From NCBI RefSeq assembly GCF_021602585.1, contig NZ_BQIP01000002.1, forward strand, positions 389,614-453,613: a stretch of 64,000 nt of DNA, given 5' to 3'. The stretch comes from Pseudomonas faucium. Its GTDB lineage: Bacteria > Pseudomonadota > Gammaproteobacteria > Pseudomonadales > Pseudomonadaceae. The notes below the pieces were generated by a model. It saw only the letters and a list, made by a program, of their open reading frames with translations, was not told the origin of the DNA and searched no databases. Each line of letters opens with the position of its first letter. Position 1 is the first letter of the stretch. Below, one piece after another: positions 43,787-53,167 of the stretch. A program made the position numbers and the translations under genes.

Positions 43787-44809
43787 TCAGCCCGCCGGGG
43801 CGTCGTCGACCACCTTGAAGCGCAGCACGCCGATCACCTGGCCATCCTCGGTCAGCACCCGCACCTGCCACTTGCCCACCGGGTTGGGCGGGAAGTTCTG
43901 CTTGTGGGTCCAGGCCCGGTAGCCTTCCTTGCGCCCGCCGTGGATATCCAGGGCAATGCGGTCGACCTCCTGGCCGTCCTTCTGCCACACGTGGTAGATG
44001 CGCTCGTTGAGCCCGCGCGGTGCGTTGATGGCGGTATAGGCATACAGGCCGGCGCTGCGGATGCGGCTGGCGGCGATTTCTTCCAGCGACTCGCCGGGCT
44101 GGCGATTGAGCACTTCGGTGCTGACCGCCACCTCGGTCATCCACAAGGTTGCCGGCGGCACCCACGAGCGCAACAGCCAGCCGCCGCCGCCCACGGCCAG
44201 GGTCACCAGCACCAGCGCCACGCCACGGCGCCAGGTACTGATCGGGAAGCTGCTGATCAGGCTGGGGAACGACAGCGCCATCGCCGCGATCAACGCCAGC
44301 TTGAAGCTTTGCGCGGTGGTCAGGTGCAGGATGATCGGCAGCGCGGTCAGCAGCGCCGCGAACAGCGTCAGGGTGTGAAACGCCATGAACAGCCAGCGCC
44401 GCGGCGCCAGCCACTTGTAGTACAGCGGGTCGATGATCGACACCAGCCCGGCAGCACCGAGCAGGCCGGTGAACACCAGCTGCAGGCTGTTCCAGGTGGT
44501 GGTGATGAAGAAGAACGGCAAGACGAAGAACAGGCTTTCCTGGTGGATCATCTGCGTCGCATAGCGCAGCAGCGGCTGGGGGATCTCGCGTTTGAAGGTG
44601 CGGGCGAACAGGCCGGTGAGGGCGTTCTCCAGCATCAGCCAGACCCAGCTGACCAGCAACAGGATGGCGACCCAGCTGGCCAGGCCGGCCTGGCGGTCGA
44701 CGAGGATGAAGCTGCCGATGCCGGAGAGAAAACCGCCGAGGGCGATGACGCCGGGGTAGCGTTTGAGCAGTTCGATGACGCGCTGGACGAAATGGGGGAT
44801 AGGGGGCAT
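43787..44809 (-). CDS. DUF5924/DUF2914 membrane protein
   Basis: A 340-residue protein with about six or seven helices in the first 230 residues and a C-terminal DUF2914 domain (LNERIYHVWQKDGQEVDRIALDIHGGRKEGYRAWTHKQNFPPNPVGKWQVRVLTEDGQVIG). DUF2914 has a beta-sandwich-like fold with unknown ligand. The family is common in Pseudomonas but has no assigned function. It lies between two REP elements. Confidence 0.83.
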   Translation of the reverse strand: MPPIPHFVQRVIELLKRYPGVIALGGFLSGIGSFILVDRQAGLASWVAILLLVSWVWLMLENALTGLFARTFKREIPQPLLRYATQMIHQESLFFVLPFFFITTTWNSLQLVFTGLLGAAGLVSIIDPLYYKWLAPRRWLFMAFHTLTLFAALLTALPIILHLTTAQSFKLALIAAMALSFPSLISSFPISTWRRGVALVLVTLAVGGGGWLLRSWVPPATLWMTEVAVSTEVLNRQPGESLEEIAASRIRSAGLYAYTAINAPRGLNERIYHVWQKDGQEVDRIALDIHGGRKEGYRAWTHKQNFPPNPVGKWQVRVLTEDGQVIGVLRFKVVDDAPAG

Positions 44810-44841
44810 TGGGGCTGCAACGATTTTAGGGAAAGGCTGCC

Positions 44842-44926
44842 GGCCCTATCGCTGGCAAGCCAGCTCCCACAGAACGCCACTGCCTGTGGTTTTTCCTGTG
44901 GGAGCCAGCTTGCCGGCGATAGGGCC
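44842..44926. repeat. REP pair, diverged copies
   Basis: Inverted copies in which GCTGGCAAGCCAGCTCCCAC replaces the usual unit on the left, with a matching AGCCAGCTTGCC change on the right, so compensating changes preserve the pairing. It lies between the DUF5924 start and the M16 peptidase end. Confidence 0.8.
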
Positions 44927-44952
44927 GGTACTGGCAAAAGGATACCGCCGAA

Positions 44953-46359
44953 CTACCGCTCCCGTGTAGCACCACTCGGCCGTCGGGGCGTGTGATGCCG
45001 CCAGCGCAGCAGCCCGGCCGCGAGGATCACCCCCACCAGCAGCGCAATCAGCCCGTACAACTCGTCATACCCCAGCAACGGCTTCTCGATCCGCAGGTAG
45101 CCCTGGTCCTTGAGCAATTGCTTGAGCGCATCGTTGGCCTGGGCCAGGGTCACCTGGCGCAGCTTGCGCGCCGGGTCGGTAAAGCGCCCGTTGCTGTAGT
45201 CGTTCAGCGCGCCCCAGTAATAGTCGGCCAGCGCACTGTTGCCCTGGCTGCTCCAGCTCTCCTTGGCCACGGCAGCATCCTTGATGCGGGCGAAGGTCTC
45301 CGGGTCGAGGCCTTGCTCGCGCAAGTGGTCGAACAGTTGCTGCATCACCTTGACCGCTGCGTCGATGTCGTCGCGTTCGAGGTCGGCATTGAAACTGAGC
45401 ATGCCGCTGTCGCCAAAGCTCTCGCGCTGCACCGAGGGGCCATAGGACAGGCCGTTGCGCAGCCGCAGCTGGTCGTACAGCGCCCAGTCCAGGTAGCGCG
45501 AGAGCAGGTCGAGGGTCTGCTGGTGGTCGTTGTCCAGCACCGGCTCGATGAACAGCCAGTGCAGCTTGGCGCTGTCGCCCAGCACGCCACGGCTCAGGTC
45601 GCGACGCTGTTCGGCCTGCTGGCTGATGCTTTCGAGATTGCGCCGCTCTTCAGGCTCGGTGGCTGGCAGTTCGCCATAGGTGCGCTCCAGGTAGGCCGGC
45701 AGCAGGCGGTCGAGGCCGCCGACCATGATCAGGGTCATGTTGTTGGCGGCATACCAGCGGTCACGCAGGGCCTGCACCTGCTCCAGGGTCATGTCGTCGA
45801 GGTTGGAGCGCTCGGGGCATTTCAGGCCCAGCTCGGTGGCCAGCTGGTCGCTGGCGGGGTGGCCGATGTCCTGGCGGTCGAGCCAGCGTTGCAGGTGGCC
45901 GTAGTGGCCGCCATCCTCGCGCTCGATGATGCGCTTGGCGGTGGCCAGGCTCTTGGCGTCGATGCGGGTATCGCGAAGCACCGCCAGCAGCAGGTCGAGG
46001 ACCTTGCGCTGGTTGCGCGCCGGCGCTTCGATGACGAAGGTGGTGTCGGCGCTGCTGGTGTAGGCGTTCCACTCCCCGCCCAGCGACTGCAGGCGCTCTT
46101 CGAGGCCGCCCTCGCCGGTTTCGTCGATGCCGCTGAACAGCAGGTGTTCGAGCAGGTGCGGCAGTTCTTTCTGCTCGCAGTCGAAGTCGTCCAGGCCAAC
46201 CCCCACCACCAGGCGGATGGCGACATGGTCGCGCTCGTAGCCGGACTTGAGGATCACCTGCAGGCCATTGGGCAACAGGTAGCCCTCGACCCGCGAACGA
46301 TCGAGGGCAAGCGTGGGCAGGCTGCAGATCAGCAGGCAAACGAACATCAGGCAACGCAT
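44953..46359 (-). CDS. Membrane-anchored M16 family zinc peptidase
   Basis: A 468-residue M16 (insulinase/pitrilysin) peptidase. The signal peptide (MRCLMFVCLLICSLPTLA) precedes the zinc motif HxxEH (His68, Glu71, His72), and the second Glu is near 147 (KRIIEREDGGHYG). A partner-like inactive half follows (about 230-420). A C-terminal helix (LYGLIALLVGVILAAGLL) with a basic end suggests inner membrane anchoring, with catalysis in the periplasm. It starts 30 bases downstream of the Na/Pi gene end on the same strand, so it may be co-transcribed. Confidence 0.9.
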   Translation of the reverse strand: MRCLMFVCLLICSLPTLALDRSRVEGYLLPNGLQVILKSGYERDHVAIRLVVGVGLDDFDCEQKELPHLLEHLLFSGIDETGEGGLEERLQSLGGEWNAYTSSADTTFVIEAPARNQRKVLDLLLAVLRDTRIDAKSLATAKRIIEREDGGHYGHLQRWLDRQDIGHPASDQLATELGLKCPERSNLDDMTLEQVQALRDRWYAANNMTLIMVGGLDRLLPAYLERTYGELPATEPEERRNLESISQQAEQRRDLSRGVLGDSAKLHWLFIEPVLDNDHQQTLDLLSRYLDWALYDQLRLRNGLSYGPSVQRESFGDSGMLSFNADLERDDIDAAVKVMQQLFDHLREQGLDPETFARIKDAAVAKESWSSQGNSALADYYWGALNDYSNGRFTDPARKLRQVTLAQANDALKQLLKDQGYLRIEKPLLGYDELYGLIALLVGVILAAGLLRWRHHTPRRPSGATRER

Positions 46360-46389
46360 GGGCGAGCGTGTGTCTCCGGGTAGGCAGGG

Positions 46390-48048
46390 TCAGGACAGGC
46401 GGGCTTCGTCCGGTACCGCGTCGAGCATCAGCCCGCCGGTGTCCGAGCCACCCAGTACCACATAGGCACTGCTGCAGAACAAAGAGTTCAACCGCTTCAT
46501 GTCGGCGATCAGCTCCAAGTGTAGCGAACTGGTCTCGATACTTTGCACCACCTTGCGTTGCAGGCGGCTGACATGGGCGTGCGCCAGGCGCCGCTCCTGG
46601 GCGCGGAAGCGGCGTTTTTCGCGCAACAGCAGCTGCGCGCTCTCGGGGTCGGCGCTGAGGAACACCGACAGGCCCAGGCGCAGGTTGGCCAGCAATTGCT
46701 CCTGCAGGCCGGTGAGCTCCTCCAGGCCGACCTGGGAAAACTCCCGGCGCTGGCTGGTCTTCTGCTGCTGCACCTTGCGCAGCATGCGCTCGATCAGGTC
46801 GCAGGCGAGCTTGAGGTTGATCGCCAGCTCGATGATCTCGGCCCAGCGCCGGTTGTCCTGGTCGCTGAGGTCTTCCCGGGGCATCTGCGCCAAGTACAGC
46901 TTGATCGCGCTGTACAAAGCCTCGCCGTCCTCGCCCAGGGCGCGTACCTGCTGCGGCATGGCGGTGTGGGTGCCGCGCAGGGCGCCGAGCATGGCTTCGA
47001 GCAGGCTGTCGACGATATCGCCCAGGCGCAGCGTTTCGCGCGCCGCGTTGGCCAGGGCCAGGCTCGGGGTGGTGAGCGCCGAGGCATCGAGGTGGCGCGG
47101 GCGCACCTGGCCGTTGCCGACCTCGCGCTCGGGCAGCAGGCGGTTGCACAGGCGGCCCATGGGGTTGACCGTGGGCAGCATGATCAGGCAGCGCAAGGTG
47201 TTGTAGAGCAAGTGGAAGCCGATCACCAGCTCCTGCGGGCTGAAGCTCAGCGAATCCATCCACTCCACCAGCGGGTGCAGCACCGGGATGATCAAAAGCA
47301 GCCCGATCAGCTTGTACAGTAGGCTGCCCAGGGCCACGCGGCGGCCGGCGGCGTTCTGCATGCTGGTGCTGAGAAATGCCAGCAGGCCGCTGCCGATGTT
47401 GGCGCCGACCACCAGGCCGATGGCCACCGGCAGGCTGATCACCTCGGCGCCGGCCAGGGTCGCGGTCAGCAGCACTGCGGCAAGGCTCGAGTAGGAAATC
47501 ATGGCGAACAGCGCGCCGACCAGGGCATCGAGCAGGATGTCGCCGGTCAGCGAGGCGAACAGCACTTTCACGCCCTGGGCATGGGTGATGGGCGCGGCGG
47601 CCTGCACGATCAGCTGCAGGGCCAGGATGATCAGGCCCAGGCCGATGGCCACCCGCCCCAGCTGGCCGGCACGCGTCTGCTTGCGCGAGAGGAAGAAGAT
47701 CACGCCAAGGAACACCAGCAGCGGCGACAGCCACGACAAGTCCAGGGTGAGCACCCGCGCCATCAGCGCGGTACCCACGTCGGCGCCGAGCATGATCGCC
47801 AGGGCCGGGGTCATGGCCATCAGGCCCTGGCCGACGAAGGAGGTCACCAGCATCGCGGTGGCGTTGCTGCTCTGCACCACGGCCGTGACCACGATGCCGG
47901 CGATGAACGCCAGTGGCCGCCGGTTCATGTTCTGGCCGAGCACCCGGCGCAGGTTGGAGCCGAACACCCGCAGGATGCCGGTACGCACGATATGAGTGCC
48001 CCACACCAGCAAAGCCACGGCGGAGAGCAGGTTGAGCAGGGTCAGCAT
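46390..48048 (-). CDS. Na/Pi cotransporter family protein with PhoU-like domain
   Basis: A 552-residue protein with eight or so helices in two Na_Pi_cotrans repeats (QSSNATAMLVTSF with QSS motif at about residue 59, and ISYSSLAAVLLT as the second), and a C-terminal PhoU-like helical domain (about 340-540). The family imports phosphate with sodium or exports phosphate. The ATG follows AAGGGGGGC. It lies upstream of the M16 gene and converges with nothing; a terminator for the downstream terC side lies 200 bases away. Confidence 0.88.
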   Translation of the reverse strand: MLTLLNLLSAVALLVWGTHIVRTGILRVFGSNLRRVLGQNMNRRPLAFIAGIVVTAVVQSSNATAMLVTSFVGQGLMAMTPALAIMLGADVGTALMARVLTLDLSWLSPLLVFLGVIFFLSRKQTRAGQLGRVAIGLGLIILALQLIVQAAAPITHAQGVKVLFASLTGDILLDALVGALFAMISYSSLAAVLLTATLAGAEVISLPVAIGLVVGANIGSGLLAFLSTSMQNAAGRRVALGSLLYKLIGLLLIIPVLHPLVEWMDSLSFSPQELVIGFHLLYNTLRCLIMLPTVNPMGRLCNRLLPEREVGNGQVRPRHLDASALTTPSLALANAARETLRLGDIVDSLLEAMLGALRGTHTAMPQQVRALGEDGEALYSAIKLYLAQMPREDLSDQDNRRWAEIIELAINLKLACDLIERMLRKVQQQKTSQRREFSQVGLEELTGLQEQLLANLRLGLSVFLSADPESAQLLLREKRRFRAQERRLAHAHVSRLQRKVVQSIETSSLHLELIADMKRLNSLFCSSAYVVLGGSDTGGLMLDAVPDEARLS

Positions 48049-48244
48049 GGTCGAGCCCCCCTTTTTATCCGGGCTCCAGAAGCGGAGCCAAATGGGTGAA
48101 GCCGTGAGCCTGGCCCGGGGGTGGGCGTTTTTATCCAGTGCTCACTCAAGCTTTAGTTGTTTTGCGGACCTCGCGCCAGCTTGGCACGCTCTGCAGCTAT
48201 TTGAAATATTTCCGTCATGAAGCTTGTGATGAAAACCCGGGCAT

Positions 48245-48272
48245 GAAAAAAGGCCCCGAAGGGCCTTTTTCT
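48245..48272. terminator. Bidirectional terminator between terC and the Na/Pi gene
   Basis: AAAAAAGGCCC and GGGCCTTTTT flank a short CGAA loop, giving a stem with A- and T-runs on both sides. On the minus strand it lies just downstream of the TerC gene. Confidence 0.85.
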
Positions 48273-48288
48273 GCAGCGCTTCCAGGGC

Positions 48289-49059
48289 TTATTGACCTGG
48301 AATGTCCTTGCGCAGTTTCACCGGGTCGTGGTCCTTGCCCGCTTTACGCGCCATGGCCGTGCGCATCTTGATGTTGATCGCCTCCACCGCCAGCGAGAAC
48401 GCCATGGCGAAGTACACGTAGCCCTTGGGCACATGCACGTCGAAGGCTTCGGCGATCAGCACGGTGCCGACGACGATCAGGAACGACAGCGCGAGCATCT
48501 TCAGCGACGGGTGCTTGTCGATGAAATTGCTGATGGCGCCGGCGCACAGCATCATCACCAGCACCGCCACGACGATCGCGGCAATCATCACCGGCACGTG
48601 CGAAACCATGCCCACCGCGGTGATCACCGAGTCCAGCGAGAACACGATGTCGATGATGGCGATCTGGATGATGGTGTAGAAGAACTTGCCGCCCGCGCCC
48701 TTTGGCGCATCGCTGCTTTCGTCCTCGCCTTCCAGGCCGTGGTAGATCTCCTGGGAGCTTTTCCACAGCAGGAACAGGCCGCCGAAGAACAGGATCAGGT
48801 CACGCCCGGAAATGCCCTGGCCGAAGACCACGAACAGGTCGGCGGTCAGGCGCATGACCCAGGTGATCGACAGCAGCAGCATGATGCGGGTGACCATCGC
48901 CAGCGCCAGGCCGAAGATCCGCGTGCGCGGCTGCATGTGCTTGGGCATGCGGCTGACCAGGATCGAGATCATGATGATGTTGTCGATACCGAGAACGATC
49001 TCAAGCGCTGTAAGGGTAAAAAAGGCAACCCAGATTTCCGGGCTGGTCAGCCATTCCAT
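48289..49059 (-). CDS. TerC family integral membrane protein
   Basis: A 256-residue protein with about seven helices. ALEIVLGIDNIIMISIL in the first helix and DIVFSLDSVITAVGMV in the middle carry the conserved acidic residues of the TerC/Alx family, which exports manganese or works with secretion. No yybP-ykoY riboswitch-like leader is obvious in the 73-base spacer, which holds an 11-bp perfect hairpin instead. Confidence 0.88.
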   Translation of the reverse strand: MEWLTSPEIWVAFFTLTALEIVLGIDNIIMISILVSRMPKHMQPRTRIFGLALAMVTRIMLLLSITWVMRLTADLFVVFGQGISGRDLILFFGGLFLLWKSSQEIYHGLEGEDESSDAPKGAGGKFFYTIIQIAIIDIVFSLDSVITAVGMVSHVPVMIAAIVVAVLVMMLCAGAISNFIDKHPSLKMLALSFLIVVGTVLIAEAFDVHVPKGYVYFAMAFSLAVEAINIKMRTAMARKAGKDHDPVKLRKDIPGQ

Positions 49060-49083
49060 GTGTACTTCCTTCGAACGGTAATG

Positions 49084-49111
49084 GCGAAACGCCCAGGAAC
49101 GGGCGTTTCGC
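49084..49111. promoter_or_regulatory. Strong hairpin between the CitMHS and TerC genes
   Basis: GCGAAACGCCC (49084-49094) and GGGCGTTTCGC (49101-49111) form an 11-bp perfect stem with a six-base loop. No T-run follows on either strand, so it is not a classic terminator; it may limit or stabilise transcripts between the two minus-strand genes. Confidence 0.5.
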
Positions 49112-49132
49112 GTTGGGGTGGTGCGTACTTGA

Positions 49133-50440
49133 TTAAAGACTACTGAACAGCGGGAAAATGCCCATCATCAGCGCGGCGGCCATTATGCACAGGCAGACCA
49201 GCACTGCCCACTTGAGGGTGAAGCGCTGGTGGTCGCCGAACTCGATTCCGGCCAGGGCTACCAGCAGGTAGGTGGAGGGTACCAGCGGGCTCAGCAGGTG
49301 TACCGGCTGCCCGACGATCGACGCGCGGGCCATTTCCACCGGGCTGATGCCGTAGTGGCTGGCCGCTTCCGACAGCACCGGCAGCACGCCGTAGTAGAAC
49401 GCATCGTTGGACATGAAGAAGGTGAACGGCATGCTCACGATCGCGGTAATCACCGCCAGGTAAGGGCCCAGGGCTTCCGGGATGACTGCCAGCAAGCTCT
49501 TGGACATGGCTTCGACCATGCCGGTACCCGACAGGATCCCAGTGAAGATACCGGCCGCAAAGATCAGCCCGGTCACTGCCAGTACGCTGCCGGCATGGGC
49601 GGCGATGCGGTCTTTCTGCTGTTGCAGGCAGGGGTAGTTGACGATCATGGCGATACTGAAGGCGATCATGAACAGTACCGGCAGCGGCAGCAGGCCGGCG
49701 ATCAGCGCGACCATCAGCACCGCGGTCAGTGCGCCGTTGAACCACAGCAGCTTGGGCCGGCGCGCTTCGGGGAACTGCGAGACGCTGATTTCACTGTGGT
49801 CGATGTCGTCGGTGGGCAGGTGCAGCTCGCCCAGGCGGGCACGCTCGCGCTTGCCGTACAGGTAGGCGATGGCCAGGATTGCGACGACGCCGAACAGCAT
49901 GGCCGGGATCATCGGCACGAAGATGTCCGACGGGTCCACGTGCAGGGCGCTGGCGGCGCGGGCGGTCGGGCCGCCCCAGGGGGTCATGTTCATCACTCCG
50001 CCGGCCAGGATGATCAGGCCGGCCATGATCCGCGGGCTCATGCCCAGGCGGCTGTACAGCGGCAGCATGGCGGCGCAGCAGATCATGTAGGTGGTGGCGC
50101 CATCGCCGTCGAGCGACACCACCAGGGCCAGCACGGCGGTGCCGACCGAGACTTTCAGCGGGTCACCCTTGACCAGCTTGAGGATCTTGCGCACGGCCGG
50201 GTCGAACAGGCCGGAGTCGATCATCAGGGCGAAATACAGAATGGCGAACATCAGCATCACGCCGGTGGGCGCGAGCTTGCTGATGCCTTCGAGCATCATT
50301 GGGCCGATCTTGGCGGAAAAACCACCGAACAGGGCGAACAGGATCGGTACCAGGATCAGCGCGATCAAGGCCGACAGGCGCTTGGTCATGATCAGGTACA
50401 TGAAGGTGATGACCATGGCAAAGCCGAGGAAGGTCAGCAT
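49133..50440 (-). CDS. CitMHS family citrate:metal symporter
   Basis: A 435-residue polytopic transporter of the CitMHS family (metal-citrate/H+ symport). Segments such as VVSLDGDGATTYMICCAAMLPLY, GGVMNMTPWGGPTARAASAL and FFMSNDAFYYGVLPVLSEAA are typical. ATG at 50440 (MLTFLGFAMVITFMYLIMTKRLSALIALI) follows GGAG; the longer frame upstream to 50548 has no support. Between it and the GFA gene (50441-50706) I see no gene, only a promoter region. Confidence 0.88.
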   Translation of the reverse strand: MLTFLGFAMVITFMYLIMTKRLSALIALILVPILFALFGGFSAKIGPMMLEGISKLAPTGVMLMFAILYFALMIDSGLFDPAVRKILKLVKGDPLKVSVGTAVLALVVSLDGDGATTYMICCAAMLPLYSRLGMSPRIMAGLIILAGGVMNMTPWGGPTARAASALHVDPSDIFVPMIPAMLFGVVAILAIAYLYGKRERARLGELHLPTDDIDHSEISVSQFPEARRPKLLWFNGALTAVLMVALIAGLLPLPVLFMIAFSIAMIVNYPCLQQQKDRIAAHAGSVLAVTGLIFAAGIFTGILSGTGMVEAMSKSLLAVIPEALGPYLAVITAIVSMPFTFFMSNDAFYYGVLPVLSEAASHYGISPVEMARASIVGQPVHLLSPLVPSTYLLVALAGIEFGDHQRFTLKWAVLVCLCIMAAALMMGIFPLFSSL

Positions 50441-50706
50441 GGCAGTACTCCAGGCGTGGCGCGGCGAAAGAAAAGGCTGTTCGGGCGAGTCAGCGCGAAG
50501 GGCGCTGCGCAGGGAGCACGCGGAGGGAGGCTGCGAAAAGGCGGGCACAGAAGAACATCGGAATCACCATTGTTGTTGTTGATTGGGCCGGGCGCGGAAA
50601 AATCCGGGTGCCCTGGCTGACCGGTCTGCTGCCGGTGGTGGCGGCTATCCTAGGGGGGCAAGCTTTCAGCCAGCTTTCGCCGCAAAAAGGGCGACAGGAG
50701 GTAGTG

Positions 50707-51108
50707 ATGCCGGATGTAACCGAGGGAGGCTGCCATTGCGGCGCCTTGCGCTATCGGCTCCAGGGCGAGTTGACGGACATCGCCCATTGCCATTGTTCGA
50801 TCTGCCGGCGGGTCAGTGGAGGGCTGGTGGTGACCTGGCTCACCCTGCCCCGCTCGGGGTTTCGCTGGATGGCTGGGCGGCCGCAATGCTATGTGGCGCC
50901 GGCCAGCTGCAAGCGCTATTTCTGCGGGGAATGCGGGGCGCATGTGGCGTTGGTGACCGAGCACAGCCCGGGCAGCATCGATGTGACGGTGGGGACGCTG
51001 GATCATCCTGAGCAGGTGCGGGCGGCGCGGCATATCTGGACCAGCAGCCGGTTGCCCTGGGTGCATCTGGATGAGCAGTTGCCGGGAGAGGCCGAGGAGC
51101 AGCTGTAA
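50707..51108 (+). CDS. GFA family glutathione-dependent aldehyde-activating-like protein
   Basis: A 133-residue protein with the zinc ligands of the GFA (glutathione-dependent formaldehyde-activating enzyme-like) fold: CHCGALRY, HCHCSICRR and CGECGAHV. The ATG follows AGGAGGTAGTG, an excellent ribosome binding site, whereas the frame is open upstream to 50608. The substrate is unknown; many members are not true formaldehyde enzymes. Confidence 0.87.
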   Translation: MPDVTEGGCHCGALRYRLQGELTDIAHCHCSICRRVSGGLVVTWLTLPRSGFRWMAGRPQCYVAPASCKRYFCGECGAHVALVTEHSPGSIDVTVGTLDHPEQVRAARHIWTSSRLPWVHLDEQLPGEAEEQL

Positions 51109-51131
51109 GCCTTGTGGTGTGCTCTCGGGCT

Positions 51132-51196
51132 CCATCGCCGGCAAGCCGGCTCCCACGATCAAGGCACCTGTGGGAGCTGGCTTGCCAGCGATGGGG
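51132..51196. repeat. REP pair, mixed variants
   Basis: Left copy is the usual GCCGGCAAGCCGGCTCCCAC; the right one is the GGGAGCTGGCTTGCCAGC variant. It lies between the convergent GFA and HExxH-protein genes. Confidence 0.85.
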
Positions 51197-51208
51197 CCAG
51201 AACAGGTA

Positions 51209-53167
51209 CTACGGCAGCTCCAGGCCTCCAGCTGCCTTGTGCAGTGCCCGCAGGTGCTCGCCGACCATCTTCACATTGGCCTCGACGGCAGCGATTTCCT
51301 TGGCCCGCGATGGCTCCAGCAGCGCCCTCACCTCTTTGTCCAGGTCGGTGCTCAGCCTCAGCAACTGCGCCTGGCGCTCGCTGCTGACCTTCTCCAGGTG
51401 CTTGCGCTCATCCGGCTGCGGCAGCCCATAGCCGCCAGCATCGAGCAACTCTGCCGGGCGACTGAGGAAGCCGCTGTTGGCGAGCATCTGCTGCAGGGTG
51501 TCGTTGGCCTTGTCTATGGTGCCGTCCTTGAGCGCGGCGGCATTCAGGTAACGCTGCTTCACTTCGTCCTGGGCCAGCAGCAACTGCCTGCGCAGGCTCG
51601 CCTGCTCCAGCAGCAGCAACGCCGCGCTGGTGCGCAGGTTGGCCTGGGAGAACCAGTTGCGGCGCTGTTCGGCGCCCTGCTCCAGCCAGTCCTCGACCTT
51701 GTCCTGCTTGATCGGCAGCTGCTGCTTGAGCACCTCGAACATGGCCTGGTAACGGTCACGGTAGGAGTCGAAGCGGTAGCCCAGGCGCAAGGCCTCGCGC
51801 GGGTTGTCGAGCACGCTGGTGTCGGCCAGCCCCCTGGCCTTGAGCACCTCGAGCAGGCCATTGGGCATGATGCTGTCGAGGTCGTTCAGGCGCGGGTTGC
51901 CGGTGCCGCTGCGCAACAGCTTCAACGACTCCACCGCGCAGTTGTTGGACAGGAAGTAGTAGTTGCCGTCGTAGCTCCAGTGCATCTCAGCGGCCTGGCG
52001 CACCAGGTTCTCGATCTCGCGGCGGTCGAGTTTCAATGGAACCGAGGCGAGGCTGCGCAGTTCGGTCTTGGTGTATTCATCGATGACCTGGTTGAGGGGC
52101 AACACGAACAACCGCGACGGGTAGGAGCCGACCAGGCCGTCCCAGCTGGAGAGCTGCACATCGTTGACGAAGGCGCGGTACGACAGCACCAGGTGCTGGT
52201 CGAGGTCCAGGCGACAGTCCGGCCCGCGTGGCCGGCCGGGCTTGCAGATGACCAGGCGCAGCATGCTGTGGCCCCAGCGGCTGACCCAGTTTTGGTTGGC
52301 CTCGGCCAGCAGGTAGTCCACTTCATAGACCCGCTCGGGGTCGATCTCGCCCAGCGGCTGGCGGGCGAAATCACTGCCGGCGTTGAGAAATGGCAGGCCC
52401 TTGGTGCAGCTGTCTTGCGTGGGCTCCCAGCCGAAGTGGTCGCGCAGGTACTGGTTCAAGGCCGGGCGGCGGCAGCCGTAGCTCGGGTCGAGGAGGAAAT
52501 ACTCCATGTTGACCGCGATGAATTCCTTGGGGCTGCTCAGCTCGTAGCTGTCGGGGCTGCGCACGAACTGGCCATTGTGCTGCTCGCGCTCGCCGCGGCG
52601 GCCGACGTATTGCTGCCATCCGGCCAGGTCGAGCAGGCGTGGGTCATCGCTGAGGGTGAAGCGCCGCTCGGCCTGGCCGCGGCAGTCTTCCGGCAGGCCG
52701 ACCCTGCCCAGGGTGCCCTGCTGGCGCATGCAGCGGGTGATCTTCGAGCGTTCGGCGCCGGGCCACAGCCGTGCGCGGTCGTAGATGTGGGTGAGTTCGT
52801 GCAGCACGGTGGCCAGCAGCTCCTGGCGGACGGTGCCGTGGGGGCGGCCGGTGGCCTGCGTCGCTGCGCTGCCGTCAGCCAGGCTCGGCAGCAGGCGGCG
52901 GTTGAGCTCAAGGGTCGAGACCAGCGACGCTTGGCCATAGGCGTCGGCGGGCATCTTGTCGGTCCAGCTGACCTGGATGCGCCGATCCAGCTGCTGCTTG
53001 AAACGCGGCGGCAGCTTGCTCATGGCCTCGTCGAGCAGGGCCTGGGAGGCTTGCACCTGTCGTGGGGCGAGGCCGGACGCCTGCAGATCGAGCTGCAGGT
53101 CGGCCAGGGCGGGCGTGCCCAGCAGCGTGAGCACGCAGCCGAGCAGCCAGGCACGCACGCGGGTCAC
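51209..53167 (-). CDS. Exported protein with HExxH motif (DUF4105/DUF7844-like)
   Basis: A 652-residue protein with a signal peptide (MTRVRAWLLGCVLTLLGTPALA). A putative zincin motif HELTH (His123, Glu124, His127) sits in LATVLHELTHIYDRARLW, so it could be a zinc peptidase of the cell envelope. The middle (about 280-450) resembles DUF4105 (VDYLLAEANQNWVSRWGHSMLRLVIC, YYFLSNNCAVESLKLL), which has conserved His and Cys residues of unknown role, and the last 150 residues are helical. It overlaps the upstream DUF2388 gene by four bases. I do not know a tested function. Confidence 0.83.
   Translation of the reverse strand: MTRVRAWLLGCVLTLLGTPALADLQLDLQASGLAPRQVQASQALLDEAMSKLPPRFKQQLDRRIQVSWTDKMPADAYGQASLVSTLELNRRLLPSLADGSAATQATGRPHGTVRQELLATVLHELTHIYDRARLWPGAERSKITRCMRQQGTLGRVGLPEDCRGQAERRFTLSDDPRLLDLAGWQQYVGRRGEREQHNGQFVRSPDSYELSSPKEFIAVNMEYFLLDPSYGCRRPALNQYLRDHFGWEPTQDSCTKGLPFLNAGSDFARQPLGEIDPERVYEVDYLLAEANQNWVSRWGHSMLRLVICKPGRPRGPDCRLDLDQHLVLSYRAFVNDVQLSSWDGLVGSYPSRLFVLPLNQVIDEYTKTELRSLASVPLKLDRREIENLVRQAAEMHWSYDGNYYFLSNNCAVESLKLLRSGTGNPRLNDLDSIMPNGLLEVLKARGLADTSVLDNPREALRLGYRFDSYRDRYQAMFEVLKQQLPIKQDKVEDWLEQGAEQRRNWFSQANLRTSAALLLLEQASLRRQLLLAQDEVKQRYLNAAALKDGTIDKANDTLQQMLANSGFLSRPAELLDAGGYGLPQPDERKHLEKVSSERQAQLLRLSTDLDKEVRALLEPSRAKEIAAVEANVKMVGEHLRALHKAAGGLELP

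Noticed and set aside
45761-48004. 747-codon minus-strand open frame spanning the M16 and Na/Pi genes
   Set aside because: It reads another frame of two well-supported genes and crosses their boundary; the product is low complexity.
49084-49111. Hairpin before terC read as an intrinsic terminator
   Set aside because: No T-run follows on either strand, so it is listed only as a structure of unknown role.
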